Shown here piece after piece: positions 34,990 to 46,069 of a stretch of 64,000 nucleotides of DNA. The stretch is from contig VZQC01006589.1 of the NCBI GenBank assembly GCA_009823505.1, positions 7,939,275 through 8,003,274 on the forward strand, given 5' to 3'. The notes beneath the pieces are model-generated. The model was not told the origin of the DNA. It saw only the letters and a program-made list of their open reading frames with translations, and ran no database searches. How positions within the stretch are numbered: position 1 is the stretch's first letter; each line of letters starts with the position of its first letter. The stretch is from Rhizomys pruinosus. Lineage: Eukaryota > Chordata > Mammalia > Rodentia > Spalacidae. The position numbers and the translations under genes were made by a program.

Positions 34990-37900
34990 GTTATGGATAT
35001 GTTTTTTATATTTATTCATATATTTTTATCAAATCTACACAGTGCCCCTATCCCCCCACCCCACCAGAGCTCATGCATTCTGCCAAACACGATTTTCATC
35101 TCTTTCTCAGTCTTTCTCAATATTCTCCATGTGGAAGTTGACTGTTTTGAGCAGAAGCTCTCTGTTTCAGTCAGTTCTTTGATGCAGTCCCTTCTGTTGT
35201 TGTTATTGTTGTTGTTGTTTCCAATATGCACCACTCCCAACTGCTTTGGACAAAAGCTCAAGGGGCCATGCACAAGAAATACTTACAACTAGGTAACTGG
35301 TACTACCATCCACAGATTAGGGATACCATTCATCGTTGGTTTTTCTGGGACTGTGTTACTTCACTCAGCATGATGTCCTCTAGCTCCAGCCATTTTCCTG
35401 CAAAGCTCATGGTGTCGTTTTTCTTTACTGCTGCATAGAATGCAATTGTGTAGATGTACCACATTTTCTCTATCCACTTATCAGTTGAGGGGCATTTGGG
35501 TTGGTTCCAGCTCCTTGCTATTGTTAAGAGAGCTGAAATAAACATGTCTGTGCATGTATCACTGCGGTGGGATGAGTCTTGAGGGTACATGACTAGGAGT
35601 GGTATGGCTGGGTCAGGTGGCAAGTTCATTCCAAGTCTTCCAAGGGTTCTCCACACTGCTTTCCATAGTGGCTGCATGAGTTTACATTCCCACCAGCAGT
35701 GGCTGAGTGTTCCCCTTTCCCCCAACCTCACCAGCACTTGGTATCATTTGTTTTCTTGATCCTAGCCAGTCTTATCAGAGTAAGATGATACATTAAAGTG
35801 GATTTCATTTGTAATTCCTTAATGATTAGTGATGTTGAACACTTCTTAAGGTGTTTCTCAGCCATCTCTAATTCCTCACTTGTGAAGTCTCTGTTCAGCT
35901 CTTTGCTCCGTCTATTGAGTGGGTCATTTGTTTTCTTTCTCCTTTGTTTTTTGAGTAGTTTATGTATTCTGCAAATCAATGCTTTATCAGATGTTTCTGT
36001 GGTGAAGGTTTCCTCCCACTCTGTGGGATTTCTCTTCACTTCCTTGATTGTTTCTTTTGATGTACAGAAGATTTTGAGTTTAATGAGGTGAAATTTCTCA
36101 ATTGTCGACCTTAATTCTTGTGCAGCTGCTGTCTGATTTAGGAAGTCTTTTCCTACACCTATGTCTTGTAGTCTGCTACCAACTTTTTCTTCTATTGCCT
36201 TCAGAGTTTGGGGTTTCACGTTGAGGTCTTTGATCCATCTGGAGTTGACTTTTGTACAGGGCAAGAGGTAGGGGTTTAATTTCATTCTTCCACAAGTGGT
36301 GATCCAGTTTTGCCAACACCACTTGCTGAAGATGCTGTCATTTCTCCATTGTGTCTCCTTGGCCCCCTTGTCAAATATGACTTGGCCGAAATTTTTTGTG
36401 CTCAGAATTGGATCTTTAGTTTTGTTCCATTGGTCAACAGGTCTAATTTTGTGCGAGTACCAGGCTGTTTTTATGACTATAGCCCTGTAGTATAGTTTGA
36501 AGTCCGGTATAGAGATCCCCCCTGTGTAGCTCTTTTTGCTCAGAGCTGTTTTGGCTATTCGGGGTCTTTTCTTTTTCTGAATGAATTTAAGGACATTTTT
36601 TTCCATGCCTATGAAGAAACTCTTGGGGATTTTGATTGGGATTGTGTTAAATCTATACAAGAGTTTCAGTAGAATGGGCATTTTTACAATGTTAATTTTC
36701 CCAATCCATGAGCATGGTGAGGTTTTTCCATCTTCTGATGTCTTCTTGAATTTATTTCTTTAAAGGTTTAAAATTTTTGTTGTAAATATCTTTGGTGTCT
36801 TTGGTTAGGTTTGTTCCTAGGTATTTTATTGTTTTTGAGGCTATTGTGAATGGGAAGGTCTCTTTGAATTCTTTCTCCAGTTGCTTGTTCTTAGTGTAAA
36901 GAAAGACCATTTTTTTAGGTTAATTTTGTATCCTGCTGAAGCTGTTAATCATTTCTAGGAGTTTTCTGGTGGAGGTTTTAGCATCCTTTAAGTAAACAAT
37001 CATATCTTCAGCAAATAGGGATAGCTTGACTTCCTCTTTTCCAATTAGTACTCCTTTAATTTCCTTTTCTTGCCTTATTGCTCTAGCAAGTGTTTCACGC
37101 ACTATATTGAAGAGGAGTGGTGACAGGGGAGAGCCTTGCTGAGTTCCTACCTTTAAAGGGGAATGTATCTGTCATTTTCCCATTTAGGATGATATTGGCT
37201 GTGGGCTTCCTGTATATAGCTTTGATTACATTGAGGAATGATCCCTCAAATCCAATTCCTTCTAGGACTTTAAGCATGAAGTGATGCTGGATTTTGTCAA
37301 AGGCTTTTTCGGCATCAATTGAGATTATGGTGTGGTTTTTATCTTTCATTCCATTTATGTGTTTGATGACGTTTATTGATTTTTGTATGTTGAACCATCC
37401 CTGTATCTTTGGTATGAATCCAACTTGGTCATGATGGATGATCTTCTTGATGTGGGTCTGTATATACACAATTTGTCAGTATCTGTTTTAGAATTTTGGC
37501 ATCTGTGGTCATTAGGGAGATGGGTCTATAATTCTCTGTTTTAGTTGTATCTTTGCCTGGTTTTGGTAATAGAGTGATGCTGGCTTCATAGAAGGAATTT
37601 GGGAGAAAATTTCCTCTGGTTGTATCCTTGTAAACAGTTTCAGTAATAATGGTTGTAAGTCTTTTTGAAATGTTTTATAGAATTCTGCCATGAAACCGCC
37701 TGGGCCTGAGCTTTTTTTAGTTGGGAAGTTTCTTATTACATCTTCAATTTCTTCATGTATTATGGGTTTGTTTAAGCTGTCGATCTCTTCTTGGTTGAGC
37801 TTTGGCAATTCCCAGGATTTCAGATATTCATCCATTTCTTCTAGGTTTTCAAACTTGGTAGAGTATAGGTTTTTGAAGTATTCCTGTATGATTTTCAGGA

Positions 37901-38035
37901 TCTTTTCCTTGTCCGTTGTGATATTTCCCTTTTCATCACAGATTGTATTGATTTGGAGTTGTTCCTTCTTTCTTTTGGTTAACTGGGCTAGAGGTCTGTC
38001 TATCTTGTTTATTCTTTCAAAGAACCAAGTTTTGG
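34990..38035 (-). mobile_element. Relatively young L1 copy: 3' UTR plus most of ORF2
   Basis: 3' UTR at 34998-35320, then ORF2 from its C-terminus (35330) to the start of the RT domain at the N gap. Open blocks remain: 135, 317, 124 and 218 codons at 35330-35737, 35728-36681, 37095-37469 and 37512-38035. They are separated by frameshifts; one splits the zinc knuckle near 35730. The RT active-site frame reads FAEDMIVY (plus-strand 37001-37015), with Glu replacing the first catalytic Asp of F/YADD, so the enzyme would be expected to be dead even without the shifts. Closely similar to the insertion at 6776-8237. Confidence 0.85.
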
Positions 38036-38141
38036 NNNNNNNNNNNNNNNNNNNNNNNNNNNNNNNNNNNNNNNNNNNNNNNNNNNNNNNNNNNNNNNNN
38101 NNNNNNNNNNNNNNNNNNNNNNNNNNNNNNNNNNNNNNNNN
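38036..38141. other. Assembly gap (106 N)
   Basis: A run of N bases. Left of it is minus-strand L1 ORF2, right of it a plus-strand L1 3' UTR. The junction of the two elements is therefore not visible. Confidence 1.
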
Positions 38142-39030
38142 AGGATGTAAGCTTGTGGCATCAGCCATGGGTTATTCCTCCAAGGAGAGAGCCAATAGCC
38201 AATTAGATTTGGGATATACAGGCACATGGCTGCCTCTGCTGCACAGTATTTCCAGGCAGGTGAGGTGTAGCTGGTGCTGACGGTGGAGTCTTGCTTGACT
38301 CAGGGAGATCCGTATTTGCTTTACATCCTCTACAGGTTAGGAGATGTTATAAGCCACAGTAAGACCCTGTCATATTTAACAGGGGGGAAAAATGTAATTC
38401 ATGGATTAACATATCATCCAAACATATGTGTCTATACCAAAGTAACCAACCATAACTATTAGTGCTGTTTAAGTACCTATATGTCTAACTGCTTGTGCTT
38501 CATTAGTAGGATCGAAAGGTTATTCCTGGACAAACTGTCAGCCCATGAAAGGAAACAGTCAGAATTGACCAGAGTCCAAGACAACAGCTCCAGAGAGAGT
38601 GGACTGTTTCGCTTCTCATCCACCTGTGCCCCTTTTCTAAGCCCAGGAAACAATCTGCGGAAGAGGGGGTGTGGTAGAATGTAAGGGCTGTGATTGGGGT
38701 GAATGGTGAAACTACAGCAATGTAGTCTGGACACTTATTTGATCAACTTGATTGAACATACAACCCCTCATCCCCCGCTGGATGGTGGGGCTGTAGGGGT
38801 TTGGGCACAACAGCCTGCAAATTGGTTTCATATGAAGGATGCTTGTACTCATGGATCATCACTTATAGCTAAAAAATGAAAAGGAAAAGAAAACTGAGAG
38901 AAAGATGCAGGACAGTTGTGGCAGAATGCATGATCTCGGATGGGGTGTGGGTAGGGGAGAAGGGAAAGGGAAATATGCCTGAACTGAATTGGAAAATGAT
39001 GTATGAAATGCACAAAGCATCAAAAAAAAA
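38142..39030 (+). mobile_element. Old L1 3' UTR with 3' end
   Basis: The middle part (38490-38720) matches 32830-33110 inverted. The end has the standard L1 3' terminus GGCAGAATGCATGATCTC, GGGTGTGGGTAGGGG and GTATGAAATGCACAAAGC with an A tail near 39020-39030. The first ~190 bp are not independently anchored. Confidence 0.65.
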
Positions 39031-39644
39031 ATCCAGGATCTACCTGTGAGCAGGAAAAAAAAAGAAAACCTCATAGGATGTAAATGTCACAGGAAACCTA
39101 AGTCCAGGCAGAATGGAAGATGAGCATGGTTGGCAGATAAAACACAATGTACCTTACAGGAGGCAGCAAGCACTCTGAGAATTAGGATAGGGCAGGGTAT
39201 AGTCCCCTGTGCTGTGTCCCTGTGTCCATTCCTCGAGCTCTTGGGCCTTGGCTTCCTCATGAATTCCCAGTGAAACACTAAAGATCACTCTGGGTCCCCT
39301 GTATTCTTACATGGGGCACCTGACTTCTCTTCACCCATCTGGGGTCTGTTTTTCATTCAAGTTCATCTGAAATCCATCCTAGGATGCTTTCTTTGATGCT
39401 TCTAATGGGAAGAACTAAACTGGACTGCCTGTATCATCCTGAACTTTGATGTGTCACAGAGGTAGTAGTGTTTGCCGTTATTGTGGCTTTCCCGGTATGT
39501 TCCCTCTGTCTTAGACTGTAGAGTTGGCAGCAGTGTTTGTGTTGTAATCACTGCATTTATACTGATTAATGCATGGACCTCATGCAGTGTATAAGACTGC
39601 TATAGTTACACACATGTTTAAGATTTAAGTAGTTATAGGTGCAG
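39031..39644. other. Single-copy sequence
   Basis: No supported gene or repeat. Confidence 0.4.
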
Positions 39645-39945
39645 GAGAGAATGTTCTGTGGGTCTACGTGCTTGCAAGAATGAGGACTTCAGTTGGGATT
39701 TCCAGAAAGTATATAATCCAGACACACAAAGAAGGCACATCTGTAACAACAGTTGTCTTGCAATGTTGATTATGCAGCAGCGTTCCTGGTGTGTACAGTG
39801 GCAAACCAAGGTGAAGGCCAGGACCAACACCCCAGGTTGTCCTCTGACCTGAACAGACATGCTGTGCATGTGCACCTTCACTCAGGTGTAAGCACCCACA
39901 ACACACATGTGTTACATACACCATACACAATCACATAAAATTTTT
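39645..39945 (+). mobile_element. B4-like SINE, diverged
   Basis: The end resembles the 3' part of B4 (TTGTCCTCTGACCTGAACAG, CATGCTGTGCATGTGCACCT, then CA-rich tail), and the start has a tRNA-like GGAGAGAATGTTCTGTGGGT. Diverged and partly uncertain. Confidence 0.5.
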
Positions 39946-40457
39946 CAAAAATTAATTAGGAATAATAATAGACACAGAGAAGGCTTTCAAAGTGCCGTAT
40001 TATGTTTATTTCATCTTTGCTGAGGAGGCTAAATATTTTGCCAAAGGTTCATGTTTTACTTTCCCTGTATGTGCTGGGATATGGAACTGTGATACTTCAA
40101 AGCTAAGTGGGGTAAGTGTGGCAGAGTCAGAAAGTGAGAAGATATATGAGCTATTTACAGGCTAACCCAGTTTGCATTATTCTTCATCTTCACTGTCATT
40201 TCCCATTCTGCCCCTAGATTTCCAGAATATCCTCAAAAGTTGTAAGAGTAATGAATACAGGAGTCCCGCTTAATTTGGCCCCACAAATAGCTGGGGTATA
40301 ACATTGTTCCACTGTAGTGTACAATATTATTTGGAAAAAAAACTTGTACTTAGATGAGCTCATTAAAAATTTGAGGTGTTCTTGTTTCATCACTAAGGGT
40401 TACTTTTGCTGAATCACTTGTATTAGTGATTTCTTCTTGAGTATCTGTGCTAATATT
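39946..40457. other. Single-copy sequence
   Basis: Nothing recognised apart from a short A run near 40335. Confidence 0.4.
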
Positions 40458-40472
40458 AAGAATAATCCTCCA

Positions 40473-40530
40473 TATCTGGGACTAAAGGGAGACCCTGTCT
40501 CAAAAAATAAAAAAATAAAAATAAAAAAAA
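40473..40530 (+). mobile_element. B1 3' fragment
   Basis: Only the last ~30 bp of B1 (CTAAAGGGAGACCCTGTCTC) plus an A-rich tail. Flanked by AAGAATAATCCTCCA (40458-40472) and AAGAAGAATCCTCCA (40531-40545), so a 5'-truncated insertion nested at the composite's 5' end. Confidence 0.85.
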
Positions 40531-40836
40531 AAGAAGAATCCTCCAAACCTTTGATGCCAGTTGGGGACTGCTGAAATATCCAGCTTGTGGACTGGAGTTT
40601 CAGCCTTTTTAGAGTATAGGCTGCCATTGTTGGACTATCCAGGCTGTATCATGGAGGCTAGTACAGGAAGATCAAGACAGGATGATTTGGGTGACCCTGG
40701 GAAGGAAAGACCCCAGTTTGGAGCACAGGGAAAGATTGATGGTTGTTTGGCCTTGCCAAGGAGGAACTTTTAAACACTTCCTTAAGGAAAACATGACATC
40801 TTTTAGCCAAAAGAAAAGAAAAGAAAATCCTCCAAT

Positions 40837-40912
40837 TCAGGTGATATGTGTATGTATATATGTATATATTTATGTATGTGTGTAATATATATGTATATAT
40901 ATTTATGCAATA
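40837..40912. repeat. (TATG/TA)n simple sequence
   Basis: Alternating TATGTATA words inside the L1 3' UTR. A comparable patch is present in the L1 3' UTR at 5710-5740. Confidence 0.85.
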
Positions 40913-41216
40913 CAAGTTGGAGAGAACAACAAAGGAACTGGAAAAAAAAAAAAGACTGAAGTTCTCCCCAAAATAATAAGCCTCTACTTTGAAAAAAAAA
41001 AATACTCTGGAAGGACTCAGAAAAAGATGCAAGACCTATATGGCAGAGTGCATGAACCCAGGTGGGGTGGGGGCATTGGACTGAGAAATGATGTATAGTG
41101 TATGGAAAAAGTTTATTAACAATAAAAAGAAAAAAAGAATAATCAAGTGAAACATGGTCTATAGTCTTTAGGAAGGTAAAGTTATAAATCAATGATAACA
41201 ATGAAAAGTAGAGCCA

Positions 41217-41343
41217 GCCAGGTGTGGTGGCACACACCTTTAATCCCAGCACTGGTGGATCTCTGTGAGTACAAGGCCAACCTAGTCTACAGAGCAAGAT
41301 CCAGGACAGCCTGAGACTCCAAGGAAACCTTGTCTCAAAAAGA

Positions 41344-41372
<29 letters not shown>
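41217..41372 (+). mobile_element. B1 SINE with internal deletion and long poly(A)
   Basis: GCCAGGTGTGGTGGCACACA...CCCAGCACTGGTGGATC: the 'tgggaggcagaggcagg' segment is absent. The TSD AAAAGTAGAGCCA is at 41204-41216 and 41373-41385, with an A tail of about 30. Confidence 0.95.
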
Positions 41373-41379
<7 letters not shown>

Positions 41380-41385
41380 GAGCCA

Positions 41386-42169
41386 AGGCATTGAATGAGC
41401 TCCCAAAATGGTATGCCAGAATTCAGAGTATCAGGCTGTCCTCTGCTGTGTTTAGGCAATGATGACCTTTGTGTTTTCATAATAATGGATTTCTATAGAT
41501 ATTTCATGGGTGGGCTGCATCCTAGCTAAAATGGTTACCTCAAGATCTGGTGGATTTTCATAAATTATGAGAAGAGCTTTTTTGTTGTTGTTTAAATGCA
41601 TGTTTCTGGCCCCTTTTTCCATAACTGTAGTTCTTCAAGTATGGATTGGAACCCATGCATGACCCAGGAGATGAGGATGCACGAGTAGACCTGGGAGTGC
41701 AGTGAAGTCACATCTCAAATTTGTTACTCAGGATGAGTTCCCAAGTGGATGATTTTCAGCTTCCTCCAGTTCCAAGTGGCCAATAACCCTCCTTCCCTCA
41801 GTGCAGTAGATAATCTTGCCTTTTCCTCCCTGAGAAAACTGGATCATCTGAAAGTAAGTACCCATGTTTTCTCTCCCAAATCTATAGCTTGTTTTTCTCC
41901 CATGTTTTCCATCCTTTTCTTGCATTGTCTAATTCCTTCACTCAATTACTGTCACATAATTGTCTTTACTTTTCCCAAAACAACAACTTCACATTATATG
42001 TATAGATCAATAATTATATGCTTTCTGTCTTTGAATTTTTAATATAAATCTTACTGTCTTCTTTTACTTGTTATAAACTTCTATTTTTAGCAAAACTGTG
42101 GAAAATGTTCAAAACATTGGATTACTTCATCCATTCAGTTTGTCCCTTAACTCTTCCCCCTCAGGGTAT
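41386..42169. other. Single-copy sequence
   Basis: No supported gene. The plus frame at 41749-42042 has no recognised domain. Confidence 0.4.
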
Positions 42170-42713
42170 TTTTTGTAAATTTTTTTGAACTTTTGTGTGC
42201 TTCATACATAACATCTCAGTCGATCTTAATCATCTTTATACCCACTTCCCCACTGGTACCTTCAATAGCCCCCCTTTCCCCACTGAAATTCATACATTCT
42301 CTCATTTGAGTTAAGGCCTATTGCGTCAAGTTAGTGTCCCAAGATGTACCTCAGGGCAAGTTCATACACTGGGGTCTAGTCAGCCTATCTAGAGTCCCTT
42401 CTTTAAAGAAGCCCAGCTCTTTCTCATCCAGTAATAATTAGGTACCAATAATTCCTCAGGTAAAATTGGGTTCTGCTTCCCATTTTCCCAATTCTATCCT
42501 GGGATTTGTACATGAGTTTGCATATTGTTGACACCATTGAGAGGGTCCCTGAAGCTTGTAGGACTGTGTTTCCATATGGACTTTGAACTCCTTCCTGCCT
42601 CTTACAATATTTCCTCCCCCTCTTCTGCAATGGTTCCTGAGCTCTGATTGGGTGGAGTTTAATATAGGAGTCCTGTCTGAGTAGCCACACTTTGTTGGCT
42701 CTTTCTTTTTTTT

Positions 42714-42752
<39 letters not shown>

Positions 42753-43560
42753 TGTATATGAATGTACTGTCTGCATGTAGATCTGTGCACCCGTGTCGTG
42801 CAATGCCGCGGAGGTCAGAAGAGAGTATCGGATTCCCCTGGAACTGGAGCTCTCCTGGAATTGGAATTACAGACGGTTCTCAGCCACCATGTGGGTGCTG
42901 GGGATCGAACCCGGGTCCTCTGCAAGAGCGGTCAGTGCTCTTAACTGCTAGGCCATCTCTCCAGCCCTGTAGGCTCTTACTTTCTATGCTTCGGCCATTT
43001 GTAACCTTTTGGGTTCCTGGCTCTGGGTTGCATGAGGGTGTTTCATTAATGAGAATTGAGAGATTCGTTAGTGTACTCTTCACCTTCTGTTCTATGTTGT
43101 GTGAGCCTTAGTTGGGGAGGTTGCATTGTAGATGTGCCACTTAGGCTCGGGCATTTCATATAATGTCTCTCTATGATCAATTGTGGAAATCTGTGATAGT
43201 CACCTTCTTCTGCAAAAGAAGATTGTTTAATGACTGGTGACTGGGATACTTATCTGTAGATATAAGGATCCATATTTTGCACATAGTAAGAAATTACAGT
43301 AGTCTAGGGATGTGACAGCCTCTGTGTTTTCTCTAAGATCTATGACTTCTCCAGCCATGTGTATTTGGCTATATTTACAGTACCATGCATGAGTTTCCCA
43401 TTGAGTAAGCTTTAAGTCCAATTAGGTAGCTGTTGATTACCCCCAAGATAAAAATGTCACTACTGCAGCAATGTCATTTGGTGTGCTGGTAATTGATGTG
43501 GATATTCAGCTTAGAAGCTTGGGTTGGACCATTGATTGATGTTCTCTCTTAGCTGCTTGT
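42170..43560 (-). mobile_element. Old L1 long 3' UTR, carrying a B2
   Basis: Reverse complement of the 3' UTR seen at 60700-61620: GCAAAAGAAGATTGTTTAAT at 43213 corresponds to the TCTTCTTTTGCAGC region at 61030, and CATGTGTATTTGGCTAT to the matching AAATACATATGCATGG segment. No coding potential. The left end is the element's 3' end. Confidence 0.65.
42707..42967 (-). mobile_element. B2-type SINE, young subfamily, (TTTA)n tail
   Basis: Reverse-strand B2 with 17-bp duplication and CpGs. The tail is a (TTTA)9-like run at 42719-42753. An imperfect TSD TGTTGGCTCTTTCT / TGTAGGCTCTTACT lies at 42693-42706 and 42968-42981. Confidence 0.92.
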
Positions 43561-43959
43561 TGACTGTTTTTCAAATCTATGAGAGCTAGCCTTCAGAGAA
43601 AATGGCTTTTAACAGTCTAACCTCTTCAGATCCTCCCCTGGCATGATCTTCAGTGAGGTACACCATCTACCTATTGGTTTTCTGCTTCTCGATCCTCAGC
43701 CAAGACAAGGTCTTAATAGAATTTGGCACCACATATTTTCTTTGTGTTTGAAATTATATGTGAATGTACACTAAGATTCTGCAAGGTTTCTTCTTCTGAA
43801 TTTCCTTCTAATCACTGCCCAGTCCTTGCTACCATTGCTCATTTCTCCTGCCTCTTGTCCTGGTACATGAGACTACAAATGTCCCAGAGCAACTGCTTAA
43901 TGGCATCCAGGCTCTAACACTTCTTATAGGAGGCCTCAAGTTCCTTCATCAGATTGTCC
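43561..43959. other. Single-copy or unrecognised sequence
   Basis: Possibly more of the old L1 UTR, but no match was anchored. Confidence 0.35.
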
Positions 43960-44222
43960 TGTAGGAGGGCCTACCCCACTGTGGGTGATTCTATCCTAGC
44001 CATGTGGGTCTGGGCTGCTTATGAAAGGCAGCCCAGTGTGTGAGAATGAGCCAGAAAGCCATGTTCCTCAGTACTTTCTGCTTCAAGATCTTGCCTTGAG
44101 ATCCTGCATTGCCTTCCCTGGATGGTGCTTGTAGTCTGTAAGTCAAATACCTCTTTATTCCCACAAGTTGTTTTTGATCAGAATACTGGATCACAGCAAC
44201 AGAAAAGCAAACTAGGGCACCT
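43960..44222 (+). mobile_element. ERVL/MaLR-type LTR fragment
   Basis: CTACCCCACTGTGGGTGATT, then GTCTGTAAGTCAAATACCTC and ATCACAGCAACAGAAAAGC give the order and 3' end of a MaLR-type LTR, comparable to the LTR at 53283-53687 but diverged. Confidence 0.55.
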
Positions 44223-44525
44223 TGGTAAACCCTCAACCTCTACTTGCTTTCAATTGATTTCTGAACTCCTTGATTTGGAAATCATGTATCTGAACATGAA
44301 ATGTTCTGATCAGAGTAGTAGACTTAAGTATTTCAAAAGATAAAAGAAAGGATTGTGAATGTTTTCTCTAAGAAGGAATGATAGCTGATTGAAGAAATAC
44401 AAGTTTTACATATTAAACAACCCAAGCCTGTGGTATGTTCATGTAATCCTACTACACATGAAAGGGAAAGACATGAGAATCAAAATCTGCACAGCTAAAC
44501 TATCATAATAAGTATAGAGATAAGG
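44223..44525. other. Single-copy sequence
   Basis: No repeat or gene recognised before the L1 5' region. Confidence 0.4.
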
Positions 44526-44585
44526 ATGTCCAAGAGGCAGGTGCACACTCAGGTGGCCTGGAAAGGAAAAGTGGATGGAAAGCCA

Positions 44586-44948
44586 GTCCCAGGGGCCTGG
44601 GCTTCAGAGGCCAGTTGGAACACCACCCCTTCCACCTGTGTGAGCATCATGGGTGAAGTCACCCAGCCATGCTCAGGGGCTGGTGCACAGGCCAAGGGAG
44701 CAACCCCCTACAGTCTCCTTGTGGTTCAGATGATCTAGTAAGCTGGTGGAGTGGTGGTGCAGATGATCCAGTGGGAGCAGTGTCAGTGATTCTAGGCTGC
44801 ACAGACATTGTAGAGGAACTAACTGGCAGGAAGGACAGTGAGTGACCAACCAGTCCTTCATATTAACATTTCAGATTAGCAACAGAATAAAAAAAAAAAA
44901 ACCCACATGCCAAAAACATGGGAAAAGCTCATAATAAATCCACACCGA
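44586..44948. repeat. 363-bp tandem duplication, unit 1 (L1 5' region)
   Basis: Starts GTCCCAGGGGCCTGGGCTTC and ends AATCCACACCGA. It contains a degenerate version of the ORF1 start (ATGCCAAAAACATGGG at 44907). Followed by a single N at 44949 and unit 2. Confidence 0.95.
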
Positions 44949-44949
44949 N

Positions 44950-45312
44950 GTCCCAGGGGCCTGGGCTTCAGAGGCCAGTTGGAACACCACCCCTTCCACC
45001 TGTGTGAGCATCATGGGTGAAGTCACCCAGCCATGCTCAGGGGCTGGTGCACAGGCCAAGGGAGCAACCCCCTACAGTCTCCTTGTGGTTCAGATGATCT
45101 AGTAAGCTGGTGGAGTGGTGGTGCAGATGATCCAGTGGGAGCAATGTTAGTGATTCTAAGCTGCACAGCCAATGTAGAGGGACTGACTGACAGGAAGCAC
45201 AATGAGTGACCAACCAGTCCTCTATCTTAGCATTTCAGATAAAAAAAAACCCACATGCCAAAGTCGCAACAAAAAAACAACATGGGAAAAGCTCATAATA
45301 AATCCACACCGA
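44950..45312. repeat. 363-bp tandem duplication, unit 2
   Basis: Same start and end words as unit 1. The first ~190 bp are identical. The remainder differs at many sites and in A-run lengths. Confidence 0.95.
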
Positions 45313-46055
45313 GCTCTACCACTCCTACAGAAGATCTGTACAATGAGATCTCCCTAGAAGGAAACCAAGACATGGACCTTAGAAGAACAATCATAGACAT
45401 ATTGAAAGAAATCAAAGAATGTAAAGAACAAATCAGAAAATTAAAGGGAGAGAATGAAAACTCAGGAAGGATATAGAAGGAAAGAATGATAACTCTGTAA
45501 AGAACTAGAGGGAGAGAATGACAAACTCCAGAATGAAGTGGAAACACTGAAAAAAAAAAAAGGATACCAGCGAAGCAAGGAGCTACAAGTAGAGAATGAG
45601 AAGCTCCAAAAGGAAGTGGAAATACTAAAGAAAACATGGGAAGAAATGAAAATGGAAACTGAATACTCATCCAATCAACAGGAAAGGATTGGAGAAAGCC
45701 TCAGAAGCAGGAAGCATTGATGAAGCAGATAAAAGAATATCAGACCTGCAGGATAACACAGAACAACTAAGATGCTCAAGTAAAGATTATGAAAAATAAA
45801 AAAACAACAACAGTGGAACAACCAGGAAATGTAGGATACTATGAAAAGACCAAATCTCTGCATCAGAGACAGAAGAAGGAGAAGAATCCCAAGACAACAG
45901 TATTGTTCAGGTCTTCAACGGGATAATAGAAGAAAATTTCCCCAAACTGAAAAAATTCAAACCCATACAAATACAAGAAGTATATAGAACACCAAATAGA
46001 CAAGAACAGAAAAGAAATTACCTATGCCATACCATAGTTAAAATGATAGATACTC
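45255..46055 (+). pseudogene. L1 ORF1 N-terminal and coiled-coil part, broken
   Basis: L1 ORF1 encodes the RNA-binding trimeric chaperone of the L1 particle. The ATG at 45255 (protein start MPKSQQKNNMGKAHNK) opens 73 codons to a stop. The following frames hold a heptad-rich region with repeated E-N-x-K-L-Q-K-E-V-E blocks at about 45511-45549 and 45591-45629, typical of the length-variable coiled coil. Around 45920-46050 it enters the conserved region (IIEENFPKLKKF; IQEVYRTPNRQEQKRN) and then breaks off before the C-terminal domain. Several stops and shifts make it a pseudogene. Confidence 0.75.
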
Positions 46056-46069
46056 AAAACAAAGAAGAA

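Larger units (their letters stand above)
40468..41134 (+). mobile_element. Composite LTR-like + L1 3' UTR retroposon (copy 2)
   Basis: The 5' ~280 bp (40533-40806) match 2969-3281. Then an A-rich joint (AGCCAAAAGAAAAGAAAAG), a TA/TG-rich patch, and an L1 3' UTR (GCAATACAAGTTGGAGAGAA; GAAAAAGATGCAAGACCTAT; AGGTGGGGTGGGGGC) end in an A-rich tail at 41134. The ten bases AAGAATAATC occur just before (40458-40467) and just after (41135-41144) the whole unit, as for one insertion by target-primed reverse transcription. A B1 fragment sits at its 5' edge. Confidence 0.6.
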
